This document shows, piece by piece, positions 60,801 through 64,000 of a DNA stretch of 64,000 nt. The stretch lies in contig NZ_JAUZEE010000003.1 of assembly GCF_030705305.1 (NCBI RefSeq), positions 310,001-374,000 on the forward strand. Direction: 5' to 3'. How positions within the stretch are numbered: position 1 is the first letter of the stretch; every line of letters starts with the position of its first letter. This stretch comes from Leptothrix discophora (GTDB lineage Bacteria; Pseudomonadota; Gammaproteobacteria; Burkholderiales; Burkholderiaceae_C). The translations under genes were made by a program, and so were the position numbers. The notes below the pieces were generated by a model. That model did not search any database and was not told the DNA's origin. It worked only from the letters and a program-made list of their open reading frames with translations.

Positions 60801-62566
60801 GGCGGCTGCGGCGGGCGGTGGCCGGCCTCGCCAGCGACGAAGAACGGGAAACCCGGCGTGGCCGTGACGCCATAGCTCGGCTGCGGGGCCAGCGCCTGGT
60901 TGCGGATCGGCACCACGGCCGGCGTGAACGCGCCGCCGCTGGTTTCGCCGGTGAGCGGGTTGGTGCCCAGGCCCAGTTCGCCGTCCGGCAGGCGGCGGCT
61001 GCCGTCCTCGAACACGTCATGGTTGCGCCACAGGTACCACATGCCCTGGCCGAAGTGCGGGTACATGTGGCAGTGGTAGATCGCGTCGCCGACCGACAGG
61101 TTGCGGTTGGCGCCGGTGTAGGCGATCTCGTAGGTGTAGGACTGGCGCGGGCCCAGCGTCTGGCTGTCGAGGTAGTTCGACTTGTCGCTGCCGGCACCGC
61201 TCTTGGCGAACCACTGGTTGGCGTGCAGGTGGAAGACGTGCGTTTCCTTGACGCCAGCCTGCATCGCGCGGAAGCGCACCGGGTCGCCCACATAGCTGTG
61301 GTGGACATTGCCGGCATCGTCCTCGTACTGCTGGACCGGGCGGCCGTCGGCGTCGTACTTGACGACCATGGCCGGGTCGCCGTTGGCCCAGGAGGTCAGG
61401 AAGAAGTCTTCCAGCGCGCATTCGGCGCAGCCGGCGGCCGGGCCGACGCCCAGCCGGTTGGCCGCGACGATCGCGCCCAGGCCGGACGAGCCGTAGTTGA
61501 TGCCGAAACCGTCGCGCAGGCCGACGCCGGCGCCGGTGTGGTCGAAGGCGTCGCCGTACGCCTGAACGGTCTTCAGCTCGTCGTGGAAGATGGTCGTGAA
61601 CTCGCGGAACCAGTTCTCGTTGGACGAGACCACACCGTCGTCGACGACGGCGTAGTCCTGGACGATCGCGTTGATGTCCGGATGCACGACCTCCCAGCGG
61701 TTGCCGCCGAGGTCCCGGTGGACGTTCAGGAGCGGCACGCCCTGGGCGTCCAGCGCGTCGTAGTTGAAGACACCGTTGACGCGGGTGGCCTGCATCACGT
61801 CGCGGCCGACCTGGCTGCGGTAGACGTTCGAGCCAGCCGGCTCGACGTTGACCGAACCGAACAGGCCCAGCACGGTCGAGCCGCCGTCGCCCTCGCCACC
61901 AGCGGGCATGGCGTTGTCGTGGAACAGGTGGCCGCCTTCACGCTCCAGCACCAGCCGGTAGGTGATGGACTCGCCGGGGTTGATGCCGGAGATGCCGGTG
62001 ACGCGCGGGTCCCAGGTGTTGTAGCCAGGGAAGGTCGTGTCGTGCGTCAGGCCGTTGAACATCATCGACGCGGAGCGAGTGGCCGGGCGGCTGAAGCCGT
62101 TCGGCGGCACCGGCGCTTCGACCACGCCCGGCTCGGGGATCTCGGGCACCAGCGGCTCGACTTCCGCGAACGGGTCATTGCCCGGCGTGCCCGGCGCGTC
62201 CACGCACAGCAGGTTGGTGAAGTTGACCTCGAGCTTGTCGCCGATGTTGCCGCGCAGCACCAGCGGACGGGGCCGCTTGCCCTCGCGCAGCGCGACCCGG
62301 CAGGGCTTGGCGCTGGCGCCCGGCTGGTCCAGCGTCAGGCCGGTGTCGAGGTCGACCACGTCGCGCTTGAGCGCGTAGATCATCCCGTAGGGATTGAAGG
62401 AACCGAAGCGGTTGTAGACGATGGACTGGTCGAGTGCGACCACGTCCGCCACCACCGTGCCGGCCGGGCGGGCCGACGCGACGGCGGGCCAGGCCAGGCT
62501 CAAGGCCGCCGCGAGAGCGCCCAGCGCGCCGGGCCCGACCTTGCGAACGATGCGAAATTGATTCAC
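57854..62566 (-). CDS. mofA: MofA-like giant multicopper oxidase (putative manganese oxidase)
   Basis: The protein has 1570 residues from a GTG at 62566, with AGGGGTGA upstream. A signal peptide follows (VGPGALGALAAALSLAWPAVASA). An in-frame ATG at 62644 is less likely, as it adds residues before this signal. Copper motifs: HVFHLHANQW (His443-His448), YHCHMYPHFGQGMWY (His498-Cys499-His500, His504, Met509; a type 1/type 3 site), GGHLFHDNAM (~residue 213), GQHIHLVKFD (~774), FTHDHFGASSIQQHG (~873), YMYHYGTTDALWNGAWG (~1090), and HYRDGPTMFVNTGMWG at the C-terminus. Size, signal and multi-cupredoxin plan match Leptothrix discophora MofA (about 1660 residues) and Geobacter OmpB. It likely acts outside or at the outer surface. 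No mofB/mofC follows; the RTX gene is convergent instead. Confidence 0.82.
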   Translation of the reverse strand: MNQFRIVRKVGPGALGALAAALSLAWPAVASARPAGTVVADVVALDQSIVYNRFGSFNPYGMIYALKRDVVDLDTGLTLDQPGASAKPCRVALREGKRPRPLVLRGNIGDKLEVNFTNLLCVDAPGTPGNDPFAEVEPLVPEIPEPGVVEAPVPPNGFSRPATRSASMMFNGLTHDTTFPGYNTWDPRVTGISGINPGESITYRLVLEREGGHLFHDNAMPAGGEGDGGSTVLGLFGSVNVEPAGSNVYRSQVGRDVMQATRVNGVFNYDALDAQGVPLLNVHRDLGGNRWEVVHPDINAIVQDYAVVDDGVVSSNENWFREFTTIFHDELKTVQAYGDAFDHTGAGVGLRDGFGINYGSSGLGAIVAANRLGVGPAAGCAECALEDFFLTSWANGDPAMVVKYDADGRPVQQYEDDAGNVHHSYVGDPVRFRAMQAGVKETHVFHLHANQWFAKSGAGSDKSNYLDSQTLGPRQSYTYEIAYTGANRNLSVGDAIYHCHMYPHFGQGMWYLWRNHDVFEDGSRRLPDGELGLGTNPLTGETSGGAFTPAVVPIRNQALAPQPSYGVTATPGFPFFVAGEAGHRPPQPPLDLTADSQLGPTGVGRHVMTGGERVLGAGVAAGDLSSVLTSAQMKLLPHGGTALERAAIDFHAKAAGHATVKPDGSAAVFKVNGKPAAPGAPFADPCPSTAPVRRYDVSVIQLDLVVNKAGWHDPQARINVLSSEVGDYEGKTRTADPFFFRAHSGDCIVFRHTNRLPAELNKDDFQARTPTDTIGQHIHLVKFDVLASDGGGNGWNYEDGTFARDALKERVHAALHHGTVTVVRPNGNEVVKPAAEVLPPAENVGFQTTIQRWWADEVFDKQGKDQTLRTVFTHDHFGASSIQQHGFYNALVVEPKGTQWLKPDGTPLSTGVGPVAIIRGADDRKTHPNFREFMLASADFSLLYTQDGKPVDPPAKPEAISAGHHNPYLVNYKNEPIPLRLAESGDPAKIYADKRGDTAFAFSSTVHGDPFTPVLKAYEGERVQLRMIHGAQEVQQVFTLHGLRWRREVGDSTSTWVGAQEIGISEHMEVNTGKLAPITTAEGTRDYMYHYGTTDALWNGAWGILRAYDKPGSVDPVSKQSIQNALLPLDETVTAESTGLNKLVQSLMAADSCPTNSIRRTYNVQAWAARDLLPGGTLVYNQRAGITDPTALMYVHAGDVAKLRTGLAKPEPLVMRANAGDCIVVNLTNKLPANLPVPDLPGDADLPRTVALNADHLKPSKFVGMHAGVLSFDPRKSDGVNVGYNPEQLAGPGETRQYVWYAGRIKSFDAVLGMTEVGVPIEFGTVPLRAMGDVVKHGSQGMVGSLIVEPRGSTWWNEANTSTSGAATSTVATIRDGKKVFKEFVVHYQDGLNLRKDGAQANEIKQHWVGDDSYDFGERAINYRTEPLWSRIDYSAQPYAACQMSLVVSGDINPCVLGPNLMVDNDARLPTDVRGLPVETPVFSAKAGQSVRFRVLQADGRARQHSFRVIGHNYADLGMEGFLATGASLIAPGKAVTADLYGGAKRGYWHYRDGPTMFVNTGMWGLFKVD

Positions 62567-62973
62567 GGAGTCACCCCTGTTGGATACAGCTGTTTGCTTG
62601 TCGGGTCGATGGATCGGGCGAAATCGCCCAGGAGGGATACCCATCTCCCTGGTCTGGATTCAGTATCACTTAAGGCTGGTAGCTTGCGAACAGCCCTCCC
62701 CGAGGATGAGTGGACAAGTCCTGCAACACTTCACACCTTCAGAACGGTCGTCGCGCAGATGCCCCGACCCGTACACCGCCGAACGCCCGGCGGCCTGGCA
62801 GACAAACGGTGAACGATTCGACAAATCAAGGACTTGACTCCCCAAGAAGGACCAATCCGTGACACAGGCACCGCCTTGCCGGATGGACATCCGACGGTGC
62901 TGATGGGCAACATCGGCACCCGTCACTTTCCGCAGAACCCCCGCCGGACTTATTTCGGCCTTCAGACTCATCC
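62567..62973. promoter_or_regulatory. Divergent intergenic region between mofA and the beta-propeller gene
   Basis: About 400 nt separate the two divergent starts. On the minus strand TTCGCA (62690-62685) and GATACT (62667-62662), 17 nt apart, make a possible mofA promoter with a start near 62655. In the resulting leader, GGGCGATTTCGCCC (62629-62616) forms a small perfect hairpin. No clear promoter was found for the plus-strand gene. No palindromic metal-regulator box was recognised. Confidence 0.35.
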
Positions 62974-64000
62974 ATGAATCGCGTCGTCAGCTGGTTCCGT
63001 GACTTCAGTCACGCTTCAACAAACCCCCAAACGGGTCCCGTGGCCCTTGCAACCGAAGGTGACCGGGCGCAAGCAGGCATGTCGCGCCGCGGCTGGGCAC
63101 TCGCACTGGCCGGGATCGGCGCGCTGTCGGCCGCGCAGGCCGGCGACCGGCTGCCGCTGGTGCAGCAGCACACCCAGGCCGGCGTGAAGGCCGAGCTGAC
63201 GCTGAGCGCGCCCGGTGCCACCGCGGTCCCGCTGGGCCAGCCGCTGTCGCTGACGCTGCGCCTGACCGACGAGCTGAGCGGCACGCCGCTGCGTGGCCTG
63301 CGTCCCCGCATGTGGATGAGCCGGCAAGGCGGCGACCAGGCCGAGCCCTGCAACACGCAGATCCGCCGCTTCGCCAGCGGCCGGCTGGCCCAGCGGGCCG
63401 ACCGCGACCTCAACAGCTTCCAGCTGCTGACGCTCAATGCCGATGCGTCGATCTCGGTCATCAACCCGCTGCTGCAACTCAACAACACCAAGCTGGAGGC
63501 GCTGATCCGCCTGCCCGGCGTCGGCACCGACTGGGTCCATGCGCGCGGCCTCGACCGCCTGTTCGTGACGCTGGCCGACCGCGCCGAGCTGGCCGTCGTC
63601 GACCTGGCCAACAACAAGCTGATCAAGACCATCTCCCTGGGCGAGGGCAAGCCGCGCCGGCTGGTGATCAGCCCGGACGAGCGCACCGTCTGGGTCGCGC
63701 TGGACGACAGCGACAAGCTGGTCGGCGTGGATGTGGCCGCGCTGGAAAAGCGCCAGGAGCTGACCATCGGCGACGGCGCGCATGCGCTGGCCATCAGCGA
63801 GGACGGCCGGCGGCTGGTCGCCACCAGCAGCGCATCCAACCAGGTCACGCTGGTCGATGCGCAGGCCGCCCGGGTGATCGCCCGGGTGCCGGTGAGCGGC
63901 ACGCCGCTGGCGGTCACGCACAGCGCGCTGGCGCGGCGGGCCTACATCGGCAGCCTCAATGCGCCGCTGCTGACCGTCATCGACCTGGAGGACGGCAAGC
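62974..64000 (+). CDS. Exported YVTN-type beta-propeller protein (3' end beyond window)
   Basis: The frame is open from ATG 62974 to the right edge, 342 codons. Two starts are possible: 62974, or ATG 63079, which directly yields a signal-peptide-like N-terminus (MSRRGWALALAGIGALSAAQA). The latter may be the true one. The body has an Ig-like opening (VKAELTLSAPGATAVPLGQPLSLTLRLTD) and one Cys (EPCNTQ). YVTN/cytochrome D1-like blades follow: LIRLPGVGTDWVHARGLDRLFVTL, LAVVDLANNKLIKTISLGEGKPRRLVISPDE and VDVAALEKRQELTIGDGAHALAISEDG. Periplasmic or extracellular location is likely. A haem motif could lie past the edge. It is divergent from mofA and may share control with it. Confidence 0.75.
   Translation, partial: MNRVVSWFRDFSHASTNPQTGPVALATEGDRAQAGMSRRGWALALAGIGALSAAQAGDRLPLVQQHTQAGVKAELTLSAPGATAVPLGQPLSLTLRLTDELSGTPLRGLRPRMWMSRQGGDQAEPCNTQIRRFASGRLAQRADRDLNSFQLLTLNADASISVINPLLQLNNTKLEALIRLPGVGTDWVHARGLDRLFVTLADRAELAVVDLANNKLIKTISLGEGKPRRLVISPDERTVWVALDDSDKLVGVDVAALEKRQELTIGDGAHALAISEDGRRLVATSSASNQVTLVDAQAARVIARVPVSGTPLAVTHSALARRAYIGSLNAPLLTVIDLEDGK

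Noticed and set aside
57917-62812. Plus-strand open frame of about 1630 codons opposite mofA
   Set aside because: It mirrors the mofA frame; high GC3 removes stops from the antisense frame. Its translation is Arg/His/Ala/Val/Gln-rich without motifs, while the minus strand has copper motifs and a signal peptide.

Overview
The window is high-GC, gene-dense proteobacterial chromosome. Several gene sets point to a betaproteobacterium of the order Burkholderiales: pepA-holC beside divergent lptF-lptG, a pabB-pabC fusion, and recJ next to an RpfE-type gene. A very large multicopper oxidase resembling the manganese oxidase MofA of Leptothrix discophora narrows this to a Leptothrix/Sphaerotilus-like organism. 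That placement is an inference from gene content; no rRNA or phylogenetic marker was compared.

Layout. 1-20.5 kb is mostly housekeeping: a CapA-like gene cut by the left edge, a small cNMP-binding protein, a methyltransferase, the LolD/LolC lipoprotein exporter, recJ, folate synthesis (PabBC), a YitT-type membrane protein, a shortened HicB-like gene, tRNA-Ser(GGA), a LivK-type binding lipoprotein, holC, pepA, lptFG, and a sulfur/siroheme set (CbiX, CysB, a methionine-type aminotransferase) followed by a Crp/Fnr regulator. From 22.2 to 32.3 kb runs a five-gene minus-strand cluster: circularly permuted ATP-grasp, alpha-E protein, large transglutaminase-like protein, an ATP-grasp/alpha-E fusion, and a second transglutaminase. 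The first gene of this cluster overlaps the end of comEC by 4 nt. RidA, DsbB and a lytic transglycosylase follow on the plus strand.

37.3-47.2 kb is a type II secretion (T2SS) operon of non-classical build. It has GspG, GspF and GspE; then four small proteins in the places of PilM/N/O/P (GspL/M/C); then a TPR-containing lipoprotein secretin and three further pseudopilin-like proteins. Many genes overlap by 4 nt. A QseBC-like two-component system lies just beyond, on the opposite strand.

49.6-57.65 kb has visibly lower GC and different codon use. It carries a small two-TM membrane protein overlapping a giant RTX-type gene that has a LysM-like domain, an Ala-Pro/Ser-Pro linker, EF-hand-like motifs and long arrays of RTX repeats. 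One in-frame TAG cuts the RTX gene into 837 + 1451 codons. Convergent to it is the mofA-like gene (57.85-62.57 kb). Divergent from mofA, and running off the right edge, is an exported beta-propeller protein.

Working together: the most interesting inference is that the atypical T2SS exports the MofA-like oxidase. In Geobacter sulfurreducens an atypical T2SS (OxpG) is needed to secrete OmpB, a multicopper protein whose closest relative was reported as Leptothrix MofA. Here both parts lie within about 25 kb, with DsbB and a peptidoglycan hydrolase beside the secretion operon.
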